Of a stretch of DNA of 64,000 nt, positions 52,072 to 60,707 are shown one piece after another (the first letter of the stretch is position 1; each line of letters begins with the position of its first letter). The notes beneath the pieces are model-generated. The model was not told the DNA's origin. It ran no database searches and worked only from the letters and a program-made list of their open reading frames with translations. Source of the stretch: Melioribacter sp051488665. Its GTDB lineage: Bacteria > Bacteroidota > Ignavibacteria > Ignavibacteriales > Melioribacteraceae. The stretch lies in NCBI RefSeq assembly GCF_051488665.1, contig NZ_JBPSEG010000008.1:62001-126000 (forward strand), read 5' to 3'. A program made the translations under genes and the position numbers.

Positions 52072-52937
52072 GCGTGAAGGTGGGTAAAAAAATTATAGGC
52101 GAAGGCGAACCGGTTTATGTTATAGCCGAAATCGGAATTAATCACAACGGCTCGCTTGAACTCGCTAAAAAACTGATCGACGGAGCCGTCTTTGCAGGGT
52201 GCGACGCTGTAAAATTTCAAAAAAGGACGCCCGAATTGTGCGTTCCGAAAGACCAGTGGCATCTTGAACGCGATACGCCGTGGGGAAGAATTAGTTATAT
52301 CGAATACCGTCATAAAGTGGAATTCGGCTACGACGAATACGCCGAGATTGACCGATATTGTAAGGCGAAAGGAATCGATTGGTTCGCTTCTGCGTGGGAC
52401 GAGCAGGCTGTCGATTTCCTCGAAGAATTCGAACCGGTTATGTATAAGATTGCCTCGGCGTCGCTTACGGACGATAAATTGTTAGCAAGAATTAAATCGA
52501 CCGGCAGACCGGTTATGCTTTCGACCGGAATGTCCACAATCGAAGAGGTCGACCGCGCGGTAAATTATCTTGGAAAGAATAATTTGCTTATTGCTCAGTC
52601 GACTTCGAGTTATCCCTGCAAACTGGAAGAATTGAATTTACGCGTTATCGGAACATACAAAAAAAGATATCCCGAAATTCCGATCGGATATTCTGGACAC
52701 GAAACGGGATTGGCGCCTTCGCTCGCAGCCGTTGCATTGGGCGCGGTTTTTATTGAACGACACATTACGCTCGACAGAGCAATGTGGGGAACCGACCAGG
52801 CTGCCTCGGTAGAAATCGGCGGCATGTACAGATTGGTTAAAGACATACGCGATATCGAAAAAGCCTTAGGCGACGGCGTTAAAAGAGTTTACGAAAGCGA
52901 ATTAAAAAGTAAAACAAAACTACGCAGGAGCGGATAA
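52068..52937 (+). CDS. NeuB-like sialic-acid synthase without the C-terminal SAF domain
   Basis: 289 residues: only the TIM barrel. AEIGINHNGSLELAKKLIDG (about 18-37), the VKFQKRTPE loop, FASAWDE, YKIASASLT, LSTGMSTIEEVDRA, IAQSTSSYPC, IGYSGHETGLAPS and ERHITLDRAMWGTDQAAS are NeuB family blocks. Typical NeuB/LegI/PseI proteins have about 340-350 residues with a terminal SAF (antifreeze-like) domain that reaches into the partner active site; here the protein stops at about 289 with KTKLRRSG. It joins phosphoenolpyruvate to an aldose. The neighbour overlaps the stop (TAATG). Activity may differ from NeuB. Confidence 0.84.
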   Translation: MSVKVGKKIIGEGEPVYVIAEIGINHNGSLELAKKLIDGAVFAGCDAVKFQKRTPELCVPKDQWHLERDTPWGRISYIEYRHKVEFGYDEYAEIDRYCKAKGIDWFASAWDEQAVDFLEEFEPVMYKIASASLTDDKLLARIKSTGRPVMLSTGMSTIEEVDRAVNYLGKNNLLIAQSTSSYPCKLEELNLRVIGTYKKRYPEIPIGYSGHETGLAPSLAAVALGAVFIERHITLDRAMWGTDQAASVEIGGMYRLVKDIRDIEKALGDGVKRVYESELKSKTKLRRSG

Positions 52938-54880
52938 TGAAACGTATAATCTATTTAACTCTCTTTTTATTCCTACCTCTTTATCTCATTGCCGGTCAAT
53001 ATGAAGTGGAATCGCCCTCAAAAAAGCTGAGAGTTTCAATAAGCGCAAACGATAATCTTACCTATTCGGTTTTTTATAACGATGAGATGATTATCAAGCC
53101 CTCCGTTATATCGATGACGCTCGACAGGGGAATATTGGGGAAACAACCGCAGGTGAAAAACAATTCGGTCAATTACGTCAATCGCGATTTGAAACCGGTC
53201 GTAAAACAAAAATACGCGGTAATTAAGGACGAGTTCAACGAGCTGCGGCTCGATTTCGAAAATAATTTTACTCTCTTTGTAAGAGTTTACGACGAAGGTT
53301 TCGGTTACAGAATATCGACGTCGTTTGAAGATTCTATTACGGTCAAAGAAGAAATTTTTGAGGCAAATTTTGCAAACGATTTCAAAGTCTATTTCCCGCA
53401 GGAAGAAAGTTTTATGTCCCATTCCGAACGTCTTTATAAATATCTTCCGTTAAGTGAAATTGACGAAAAAAGTTTTTGCTCGCTCCCGGCTTTGGTCGAT
53501 CTGAATAATTCCGTTAAAGTAACTATTACAGAAGCAGATCTTTATGATTATGCGGGACTCTATCTCAGAGGCGCCAATTCTACCGTTCTGAAAGGATTGT
53601 TCCCTTACTATCCCGCCGAAACGGAAATGAAAAGCGACAGGGACGTTTATGTGACTAAACGTAAAGATTATATAGTGCGAACGAACGGGACCAGAAATTT
53701 TCCGTGGAGAGTGTTCGTAGTTACGGATAACGACGGCGCCTTAATCGAAAATACTATGGTCTATAAACTCGCTCAACCGCACGATCCTGAAATCGATTTC
53801 TCATGGATTAAACCCGGTAAAGTAGCGTGGGATTGGTGGAATGCAAACAATATTTATAAAGTCGATTTTAGAGCTGGAATCAATACGGCTACCTATAAAT
53901 ATTATATCGATTTTGCTTCTCAACACGGAATCGAATATGTGATACTCGACGAAGGATGGTACAAATTGGGAAATCTCCTGGAAGAAAGTCCCGGTATGGA
54001 CGTAAAAGAAATTGTAGAATACGCTAAAGAAAAAAACGTCGGAATAATTCTGTGGGTAATCTGGAAAACGCTCGACGACCAGTTTGAAGAAGCAATGAAT
54101 CTTTTTGAAAAACTCGGCGTCAAAGGAATTAAAGTCGACTTTATGCAAAGGGACGACGCCCGGATGGTCAATTACTATTATAAAGTGGCACGCGAAGCCG
54201 CCAAACGCAAACTGCTTGTCGATTTCCACGGCGCTTATAAACCCACCGGCTTATACAGGACTTATCCGAATGTGCTTACAAGCGAAGGAGTGTTGGGTCT
54301 CGAGCACAACAAATGGAGCGACGACGTAACTCCTGAACACAACATTACTATTCCGTTTATAAGAATGCTCGCAGGCCCGATGGATTATACTCCCGGGGCA
54401 ATGAATAATGCCGTTAAAGGAAATTTCAGGGATATATTCACACAGCCGATGAGTCAGGGTACGAGATGCCATCAACTTGCCATGTACGTAATTTACGAAA
54501 GCCCGCTGCAAATGCTTGCGGACAGTCCTACAAATTATCTGCGTGAAAAAGAGTCGCTTGACTTTCTTTCGATTGTTCCGACAGTGTGGGACGACACAAA
54601 GGTTCTGGACGCTAAAGCAGGCGATTATGCCCTTGTAGCGAGAAGATCGGGCGATAAATGGTTTGTAGGAGCAATGACTGATTGGAACTCAAGAACTTTA
54701 AAACTCGATTTTTCGTTTCTGGATGAAGACAGGGATTATGAAATTACAATTTATCAGGACGGCATTAACGCCGACAGAAACGGCAACGATTATAAGATTG
54801 TAAGATCGACTGTTAGAAAGGGAGATATGATTGAAATTAATCTCGCTCCCGGCGGCGGATGGGCTGCAGTAATAGATTAA
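52937..54880 (+). CDS. GH97-family glycoside hydrolase, exported
   Basis: 647 residues with a signal peptide (MKRIIYLTLFLFLPLYLIAG). N-terminal beta-sandwich (about 20-290), then a TIM barrel containing EYVILDEGWYK, KGIKVDFMQRDDARM, LLVDFHGAYKPTGLYRTYP, LGLEHNKWSDDVTPEHN and LAGPMDYTPGAM, and a C-terminal beta domain (about 560-647). The GIKVDF segment carries an Asp in the place where retaining GH97 galactosidases have the nucleophile; assignment to retaining or inverting subgroup is uncertain. Family activities are alpha-glucosidase or alpha-galactosidase. It starts on the last base of the preceding stop, within the sugar operon. Confidence 0.92.
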   Translation: MKRIIYLTLFLFLPLYLIAGQYEVESPSKKLRVSISANDNLTYSVFYNDEMIIKPSVISMTLDRGILGKQPQVKNNSVNYVNRDLKPVVKQKYAVIKDEFNELRLDFENNFTLFVRVYDEGFGYRISTSFEDSITVKEEIFEANFANDFKVYFPQEESFMSHSERLYKYLPLSEIDEKSFCSLPALVDLNNSVKVTITEADLYDYAGLYLRGANSTVLKGLFPYYPAETEMKSDRDVYVTKRKDYIVRTNGTRNFPWRVFVVTDNDGALIENTMVYKLAQPHDPEIDFSWIKPGKVAWDWWNANNIYKVDFRAGINTATYKYYIDFASQHGIEYVILDEGWYKLGNLLEESPGMDVKEIVEYAKEKNVGIILWVIWKTLDDQFEEAMNLFEKLGVKGIKVDFMQRDDARMVNYYYKVAREAAKRKLLVDFHGAYKPTGLYRTYPNVLTSEGVLGLEHNKWSDDVTPEHNITIPFIRMLAGPMDYTPGAMNNAVKGNFRDIFTQPMSQGTRCHQLAMYVIYESPLQMLADSPTNYLREKESLDFLSIVPTVWDDTKVLDAKAGDYALVARRSGDKWFVGAMTDWNSRTLKLDFSFLDEDRDYEITIYQDGINADRNGNDYKIVRSTVRKGDMIEINLAPGGGWAAVID

Positions 54881-54897
54881 AAGTATAATTGCGCAAT

Positions 54898-55701
54898 ATG
54901 GAATTCGAATCGTATGAATTAATATCGTATGCGGTTATCATTTTAACCGCGGTTTTATTCGTTCTGCTCGAAAGGATATTTCCTTACAATAAAGGGCAGG
55001 AAGTGCTGCGCAAAGGATTCTTTGACGACCTGGCATTGTACACAATTGCGCAAAGTTACATTCTCGGTATTTTTATATTCACCGTTATTATTAAAGGTAT
55101 CGACAATGCAACCGGCTTGTCGCGACTCGGTTTGTTTGACAATGTACCGATCTGGATTCAGTTAATCTTTTTTACCGTAACCCATGATTTTTATATTTAT
55201 TGGATGCACAGGTGGCAGCATCGAAATAAATTTTTATGGCGGCTTCACGAGGCTCACCATTCTCCGGAAAAAGTCGATTGGCTTTCCGGATCGAGAAGCC
55301 ATGCCTTCGAAATTCTTATTAATCAAACCGTGGAATTTATGCCGATAATACTGCTCGGCTCGCCCCCTGAGGTTGTCGCGTACAAAGGCATTATCAGCGC
55401 GGTTTGGGGAATGTATATCCATTCGAATCTGAATGTGCGAAGGGGTTGGCTGCAATACATTATTAACGGACCGGAAATGCACCGCTGGCATCACACTACC
55501 GGAAAAGGTAGAAACAGAAATTTCGCTACAAAACTTGCTGTTTGGGATTGGCTTTTCAATTCTGCTTTTTTACCCGGAGAGAAAGCCGAACAATACGGTT
55601 TGAAAACATTTTTTCCGGACAATTATTTCAAGCAGTTCCTTTTCGCTTTCAGACCATTTAAGAAAAAGAAAAACAGCCTGCTCGATAAAATACTTAGGTG
55701 A
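54898..55701 (+). CDS. Sterol desaturase / fatty acid hydroxylase family membrane protein
   Basis: From the ATG at 54898 the protein is 267 residues; a TTG at 54889 is in frame but has no better signal. Three or four membrane segments surround the diiron histidine boxes: HDFYIYWMHRWQH (about 99-111), HEAHHS (about 120-125) and MHRWHHTTG (about 194-202). Family members hydroxylate or desaturate lipid acyl chains or carotenoids. It is 17 bp downstream of the GH97 gene and probably co-transcribed; link to the glycan genes is unclear, but lipid modification of a surface polymer is possible. Its stop codon lies in the loop of a hairpin. Confidence 0.86.
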   Translation: MEFESYELISYAVIILTAVLFVLLERIFPYNKGQEVLRKGFFDDLALYTIAQSYILGIFIFTVIIKGIDNATGLSRLGLFDNVPIWIQLIFFTVTHDFYIYWMHRWQHRNKFLWRLHEAHHSPEKVDWLSGSRSHAFEILINQTVEFMPIILLGSPPEVVAYKGIISAVWGMYIHSNLNVRRGWLQYIINGPEMHRWHHTTGKGRNRNFATKLAVWDWLFNSAFLPGEKAEQYGLKTFFPDNYFKQFLFAFRPFKKKKNSLLDKILR

Positions 55702-55715
55702 ATATCGGCAGGCTG
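55674..55715 (+). terminator. Hairpin spanning the stop codon of the desaturase gene
   Basis: CAGCCTGC (55674-55681) pairs perfectly with GCAGGCTG (55708-55715), extended inward by CGAT/ATCG, with the stop TGA (55699-55701) in the large loop. Only a short T-run (TGCGTTT) follows, so termination is plausible but not certain. Confidence 0.42.
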
Positions 55716-55726
55716 TGCGTTTAAAA

Positions 55727-57298
55727 TTATAAACCCGGAATTTTTTTATCGCCGGGATACTCGACGGAAAATGTGTATCGTACTGTCTTTGTCTCTTCGG
55801 GTTCCAGTTTTAATTTCCACTCGAGAATTCCCGTTTGAGGATTGAAACTTGACCCTCCGCCGTCAATGAGTTCTACTTTAATATCCTCGTTCTTCGACAC
55901 GGGTATATTGTCCTGTAATGTAATTTCAACGGGCGTCTGTTTCTTGTTGTTCAACGATAATTCGTAAGTAAATCTGCGCTCTACTTTTTTGCTTAGGAAT
56001 TTACCTTCTTTATAATCCCTGATTAATTTTCTCATTGCAATTATGGATTGATCTCTTCCAGCCGAAATTTGCAGAGTGTCCGAAACCGTATTTGTTTCGA
56101 TGTAGCTTTTTCCTATGTAACTGTTCTCGAGATATACGTTTGCTTCGCCGTCGAGTAAATCGAATTTTTTCCAGTCGATTAAATCGACAACCAGAAACGC
56201 ATTTTCGTCGTGCTTCGGAACGGCGTAATATTTATACGAAGCTTCGGCTTCGAAATTGTTTATCAAAACCGAATGCGGTATGCCGTCGGACGGAATTGTG
56301 TAATTTAAAGCGGGCGTAAAATCGGTTGTTAATATGTTTTGTATCTGCCGGAAGGATTGAGTTACGGCTGCGTCGTAAAGAACGTCTTCCGATGCAACGG
56401 CTGCGGTTTCTCTTTTTAATTTTGGCGCAGCCCCGTAATAAACGGGCATATCGTAGAAATCGATCATCCAGGTATTCAATTCGGGTTTAATGTTGCTCCT
56501 TTGCGGATTTCGCGTGGATAGAATTATTTTAACGTTCGTCCAATCGATGCCGCTCTTCTGCCTTATATCCGCTTTGTACGAAATTATAGGAGGCGTTAGC
56601 AGATTGTTAATTCTTATGTCGTAATTGGGACTCCAGCTTGCGTCGTCGATCATGTACGAAACGTCGATTGAAACGGATTGAGCCGACGGCGAAAAAAGAA
56701 CAATTTTCAAATCGTTGCGCGGGCGAGAATCTTTGAGATATTCGATTTGCTTTTTCAATTTTTCGATATCTCTTTTTATTGTTTCGTTATCTGCGTCGAG
56801 TTTCCTAATGGAGGCTTTAATTTCGGTCAGGCGTTCGCCGTAGTATTTTCCGAGCTTCCTAATATTGTCGATCAAACGCGAGGCGTCGCCCTCTTTTAAT
56901 TCTTTGTTGGCAAGTATCAGTTCCCATTCCGCTTTCAGAATATCGGTCTTGTCGTTATTGACTTTTAATTTTTCTTCGAGGATTTTCAAAGAATCTTCAA
57001 GGCTTTTTATTCTTTCGTTGTTAACGTTACTTTTAAGGAAATTGATTTCTTTTGTAATCGAAAGGATTGATACGCTGCCGTCGATTTTAATATTTACGCT
57101 GCCCGGGTCGAAATTTGCGGCAAGTCCTTCCAGGAAAATTTCGTTCTCGCCTTTGTTTAATTTCAATGCGGCTGTATGTATCAGTTCCGCTCCGCGAACG
57201 TAAACTTTTACTTCTTTGAGATTTGCTTTGGCCGTTTCGGCGGGAAAGAGATTTGCGCTGTGGAATAACGTCAGTAATACAAATAAAAATCGTTTCAT
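55727..57298 (-). CDS. DUF4139 (MuiA-type) exported protein
   Basis: 523 residues with a signal peptide (MKRFLFVLLTLFHSANLFPAE). N-terminal DUF4140 (about 25-125) begins VKVYVRGAELIHTAALKL; a coiled coil (about 100-200) rich in Lys/Glu follows, and the DUF4139 domain (about 200-520) has VSYMIDDASWSPNYDIRINN and RTVRYTFSVEYPG at its end. Members are called mucoidy inhibitor A-like but their function is unknown. It is a single leftward gene between the desaturase and the histidine kinase. Confident as family, not as function. Confidence 0.88.
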   Translation of the reverse strand: MKRFLFVLLTLFHSANLFPAETAKANLKEVKVYVRGAELIHTAALKLNKGENEIFLEGLAANFDPGSVNIKIDGSVSILSITKEINFLKSNVNNERIKSLEDSLKILEEKLKVNNDKTDILKAEWELILANKELKEGDASRLIDNIRKLGKYYGERLTEIKASIRKLDADNETIKRDIEKLKKQIEYLKDSRPRNDLKIVLFSPSAQSVSIDVSYMIDDASWSPNYDIRINNLLTPPIISYKADIRQKSGIDWTNVKIILSTRNPQRSNIKPELNTWMIDFYDMPVYYGAAPKLKRETAAVASEDVLYDAAVTQSFRQIQNILTTDFTPALNYTIPSDGIPHSVLINNFEAEASYKYYAVPKHDENAFLVVDLIDWKKFDLLDGEANVYLENSYIGKSYIETNTVSDTLQISAGRDQSIIAMRKLIRDYKEGKFLSKKVERRFTYELSLNNKKQTPVEITLQDNIPVSKNEDIKVELIDGGGSSFNPQTGILEWKLKLEPEETKTVRYTFSVEYPGDKKIPGL

Positions 57299-57387
57299 TT
57301 TTTTGCCTCTTCTATGTTGGTTCTTATACCCGGCTTTTTGACCGTCGGTTCCTCGATAATCGTCTTTATATTGAGCGGGTCTTTATT

Positions 57388-57395
57388 TATCTTTG
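57388..57395 (+). promoter_or_regulatory. Bacteroidetes-type -7 box (TATCTTTG) before the histidine kinase
   Basis: An exact TAnnTTTG 41 bp before the kinase ATG. A TTG lies only 14 bp upstream of the box, shorter than the usual spacing. Confidence 0.35.
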
Positions 57396-57435
57396 TAAAT
57401 CGATTTAATGCGTTGAAACGGTCAGAAAGCATGCA

Positions 57436-58950
57436 ATGAAAAAGTTATTAATTGAATTTCTCAAAAAACATTTCAAGGAAATCGCCTCGAACTGGGCTGC
57501 CAAACTAAAACAACTTTTCAAAGATAAACTTTCGGATTCGCAAATAGAAACATTTACCGAAAGTTCTTTACTTACGTTTATTGACGTTCTGGAAGAAGGC
57601 GACTATAAAATAGCGGATTTGTATCTGATCGAAATATACACTCTCTGCTCGAATCTGAATATGAGTTTAATCGACGTCAGTCAGCTTTTCAGTCAGGGCA
57701 GATACGCGATCCTCAATATTATCGAAACGGAACTGACGGGTCCCAACGACCCGATAATACTTCTCGGATTTATCGACGAGATAATCGAGCAGCTTTACGC
57801 GCGGTATAGCATGCTCCATCAGGAAGCCAAAATGAACGAGTTGAAATACGACCGCGATCGTCTGGCTTCCAAACTCGAATTGAGCCAACAATACCTTAAG
57901 AATATACTTCACACTTCCGATTCGGCAATAATGATGGTGGACGAAAACGAAACATTCATTGCGTGGAATAAAGGCGCCGAACGAATCTTCGGATATACTG
58001 AAGAAGAGATTATCGGCAAACCGTCTTCATTTCTTTTGCCCGAAGGCGAAAAATATCAAAACGAATTGAAGGAAATTCAGGAAGAAGTTAAAGAAGGCGC
58101 TACAAAAATTCTCGAAACGGAGCGAAGAACCAAAGACGGCAAAATTCTGAGCGTTAAACTGAGCGTTTCCAAATTGCCCGGAAGCAACGGAGGTTATGCG
58201 GGAAGATCGATAATTATTAAAGATTTCACCGAATTTAAAAAACTGCAGGCTCAAATCGACCAGTCGGAAAAATTAGCCGTCATAGGTCAGCTGGCGGCGG
58301 GCGTCGCGCACGAAATCGGAAATCCGCTCGCATCGATATCGTCGCTCGTTCAAATTCTTCAGCGGAAAAGCAACGACCCGTTTTTCACGGAACAATTATC
58401 CAATATTAAAGAAAACATCGACAGAATTTCCAAGATCGTGAGGGAACTCGTCGACTTTTCGAGACCTCCGAGCTACGAAAAATCTATGAGCGACATTACG
58501 GATATTATTAAAACCGCGCTTGGAATAGTTAAATACGACAAGAGGGTTAAAAAAGTAAAATTCGAAACCGACTTAAAAGAGTCGCTGCCGAGGATTAACG
58601 TAGCTACCGATCAAATCCTGCAGGTCTTTGTAAATATATTGATTAACGCGCTCGACGCTATTGAAGGCAACGGCAGAATTACGGTTAAATCCGATTACGA
58701 CAGGGAATTCATCTACGTCAGTTTTTCAGACGACGGCTGCGGTATGGACGAAAATACAGTCAAACAAATTTTCGACCCGTTCTTTACAACAAAAGAAGTG
58801 GGTAAAGGCACCGGACTCGGACTATCAGTCAGTTACGGTATTATTAAACAGTATAACGGAGAAATAACCGTCGAAAGTAAATTGAACGAAGGCAGTACTT
58901 TTACGGTTAAAATCCCGATCAAAGAAAACACGAAAAGTAATTTGAGGTAA
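57436..58950 (+). CDS. Soluble PAS-domain sensor histidine kinase
   Basis: 504 residues with no membrane segment. Residues about 1-130 form a helical domain like the RsbR N-terminal sensor; a PAS domain spans about 155-270 (ILHTSDSAIMMVDENETFI, FGYTEEEIIGK). HisKA has the phosphorylated His at 292 in AAGVAHEIGNPLAS, and the ATPase has the N box INALDAIEG, DDGCGMDE, FTTKEVGKGTGLGLS and a final EGSTFTVKIPI. It phosphorylates the NtrC-type regulator encoded 4 bp downstream. The input signal is unknown; the PAS pocket has no visible haem or flavin ligand. Confidence 0.93.
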   Translation: MKKLLIEFLKKHFKEIASNWAAKLKQLFKDKLSDSQIETFTESSLLTFIDVLEEGDYKIADLYLIEIYTLCSNLNMSLIDVSQLFSQGRYAILNIIETELTGPNDPIILLGFIDEIIEQLYARYSMLHQEAKMNELKYDRDRLASKLELSQQYLKNILHTSDSAIMMVDENETFIAWNKGAERIFGYTEEEIIGKPSSFLLPEGEKYQNELKEIQEEVKEGATKILETERRTKDGKILSVKLSVSKLPGSNGGYAGRSIIIKDFTEFKKLQAQIDQSEKLAVIGQLAAGVAHEIGNPLASISSLVQILQRKSNDPFFTEQLSNIKENIDRISKIVRELVDFSRPPSYEKSMSDITDIIKTALGIVKYDKRVKKVKFETDLKESLPRINVATDQILQVFVNILINALDAIEGNGRITVKSDYDREFIYVSFSDDGCGMDENTVKQIFDPFFTTKEVGKGTGLGLSVSYGIIKQYNGEITVESKLNEGSTFTVKIPIKENTKSNLR

Positions 58951-58954
58951 AATT

Positions 58955-60331
58955 ATGGCTGCCAGAATTTTAATTGCGGACGATGAAAAACCGATCAGAG
59001 ATTCGTTAAAAATGGTCCTAGAAGACGAAGGTTATTCGACCGACGTTGTAGGCGACGGCGAAGAAGCTCTGGAAAAAATAAAATCGGATAAGTTCGACAT
59101 CGTTATTACCGACATAAAAATGCCGAAACTCGACGGCATTCAATTGCTCGAACAGGCGTCGAAAATCTCTCCCGAAACATTTTTTGTGATAATGACCGCT
59201 TATGCCTCGGTCAACACCGCAATCGACGCATTGCGACAGGGCGCTTACGATTATCTGATTAAACCTGTTGAATTCGACGACCTGATTATCAGAATTAAAA
59301 GATTGCTCGAATACAAGAATCTCGCCTTTGAAAATAAATCCCTCAGACAACGCATTTCTACCGAAGCCGATTTTACAAATCTGATCGGAAAGAGCGAACC
59401 GATGCGAAAAGTCTTTTCGATTATTACGCAGGTCGCTCCTACAAACAGCAACGTTCTGATTATCGGTAAAAGCGGAACGGGAAAAGAACTGGTAGCGAAA
59501 GCGATTCATTACAACAGTAACAGAAGGGATAAAATGTTTCTGCCGATTAACTGCGGCGCCATTTCCGAAAACCTGATCGAAAGCGAATTGTTCGGACATA
59601 AAAAAGGCTCGTTTACTGGCGCGACCGAAGACAAACTCGGGCTTTTCAAAGTTGCCGACGGAGGAACTCTTTTCCTCGACGAAATCGGCGACCTGCCTTT
59701 GAATATGCAGGTAAAACTTCTGCGGGCGATTGAAGACAGAGCTTTTATTCCCGTCGGCGGGGTTAAACCGGTAAGCACCGACGTTAGAATTATTGCGGCT
59801 ACAAATCAGAACTTGTACGAGAAAACAAAAACCGGAGAGTTCAGGGAAGACCTTTATTATCGTTTGAACGTAGTCGAAATAAATCTGCCCGCTTTGAGCG
59901 AAAGGAAAGAAGACATCCCGCTGCTTGTTAATCATTTTATCGAGAAGTACAGCAAGGAAATGGGAAAAAAGATAATCGGCACAGACAACGATACGATGCG
60001 TATTCTGTTGAATCACGAATGGCCCGGCGGCGTTAGAGAGCTCGAAAACGTAATCGAAAGAGCGATTATTTTCAGCAACAAGGAACTGATTACAGTCGAG
60101 AATTTGCCCGAATATCTGAAAGGCGTGCCGATGGCGCACGACTATCCCGACTCGCTCAAAGAAGCTATGCGAAGTTTCGAGCGCGAGCATATTCTTAAAG
60201 TGATGAAAAAATACGATTACAATAAAGACGAAGTCGCCAAAGCGCTCGAAATAGGACTTTCGTCTCTCTACAGAAAAATGGACGAATTGAATATCCCGAC
60301 AAAATTGTCGCAAGAGGAAGATAATCTTTAA
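58955..60331 (+). CDS. Sigma-54-dependent response regulator (NtrC family)
   Basis: 458 residues. The receiver domain has D53 in VITDIKMPKLDG and LIKPVEFDD near 101; the AAA+ domain has Walker A GKSGTGKE at 171-178, the sigma-54 contact loop GSFTGA at 218-223 (usual GAFTGA), FLDEIGDLP Walker B and an arginine-finger region; the C-terminal HTH is a Fis-type helix ending with ALEIGLSSLYRKMDEL. It opens sigma-54 promoters when phosphorylated. It forms a two-component pair with the upstream kinase; targets are not seen in the window. Confidence 0.95.
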   Translation: MAARILIADDEKPIRDSLKMVLEDEGYSTDVVGDGEEALEKIKSDKFDIVITDIKMPKLDGIQLLEQASKISPETFFVIMTAYASVNTAIDALRQGAYDYLIKPVEFDDLIIRIKRLLEYKNLAFENKSLRQRISTEADFTNLIGKSEPMRKVFSIITQVAPTNSNVLIIGKSGTGKELVAKAIHYNSNRRDKMFLPINCGAISENLIESELFGHKKGSFTGATEDKLGLFKVADGGTLFLDEIGDLPLNMQVKLLRAIEDRAFIPVGGVKPVSTDVRIIAATNQNLYEKTKTGEFREDLYYRLNVVEINLPALSERKEDIPLLVNHFIEKYSKEMGKKIIGTDNDTMRILLNHEWPGGVRELENVIERAIIFSNKELITVENLPEYLKGVPMAHDYPDSLKEAMRSFEREHILKVMKKYDYNKDEVAKALEIGLSSLYRKMDELNIPTKLSQEEDNL

Positions 60332-60348
60332 TTAAACAGGAGTATGTT

Positions 60349-60699
60349 ATGGAAAAAGATTTCGGTATTACCGGGTTTGTCGAAAACGAAAATTATCAAT
60401 GGGAGAATGTCGGCGAAGGCGTTAAAAGAAAAATACTCGGATACGACAAAGACCTGATGCTCGTACTTGTTGAATTCGATAAAGGCGCCGTCGGGTATGC
60501 TCACAAGCATCCTCACAAACAAATTTCTTACATAGTAAAAGGCTCGTTCGAAGTCGAAATCGAAGGACAAAAAAAGGTTCTTAAAGCGGGCGACGTTTTC
60601 TTCGTTCAGCCGAATTTGAATCATTCGGTTGTCGCGCTCGAAGACAGCGCTTTGATCGACGTCTTCAATCCATACAGAGAAGATTTTATCAAACAATAA
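60349..60699 (+). CDS. Small cupin-domain protein
   Basis: 116 residues, one cupin barrel. GYAHKHPHKQISYIVKG and a second His in LNHSVVALE give the metal-binding set (G-x-H-x-H and later His), with FEVEIEGQKKVLKAGDVFFVQPN between. Such proteins bind a metal and small ligand, often in sugar or quercetin-like metabolism. It is 17 bp after the regulator gene, perhaps in the same transcript. No substrate can be assigned. Confidence 0.88.
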   Translation: MEKDFGITGFVENENYQWENVGEGVKRKILGYDKDLMLVLVEFDKGAVGYAHKHPHKQISYIVKGSFEVEIEGQKKVLKAGDVFFVQPNLNHSVVALEDSALIDVFNPYREDFIKQ

Positions 60700-60707
60700 G
60701 GTCGAAA

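Noticed and set aside
59018..60313. A 431-codon open frame on the minus strand opposite the response regulator gene
   Set aside because: It mirrors the real gene almost base for base, its product is Phe/Arg-rich with no motif, and the plus-strand protein has all NtrC motifs. It is a by-product of codon bias.
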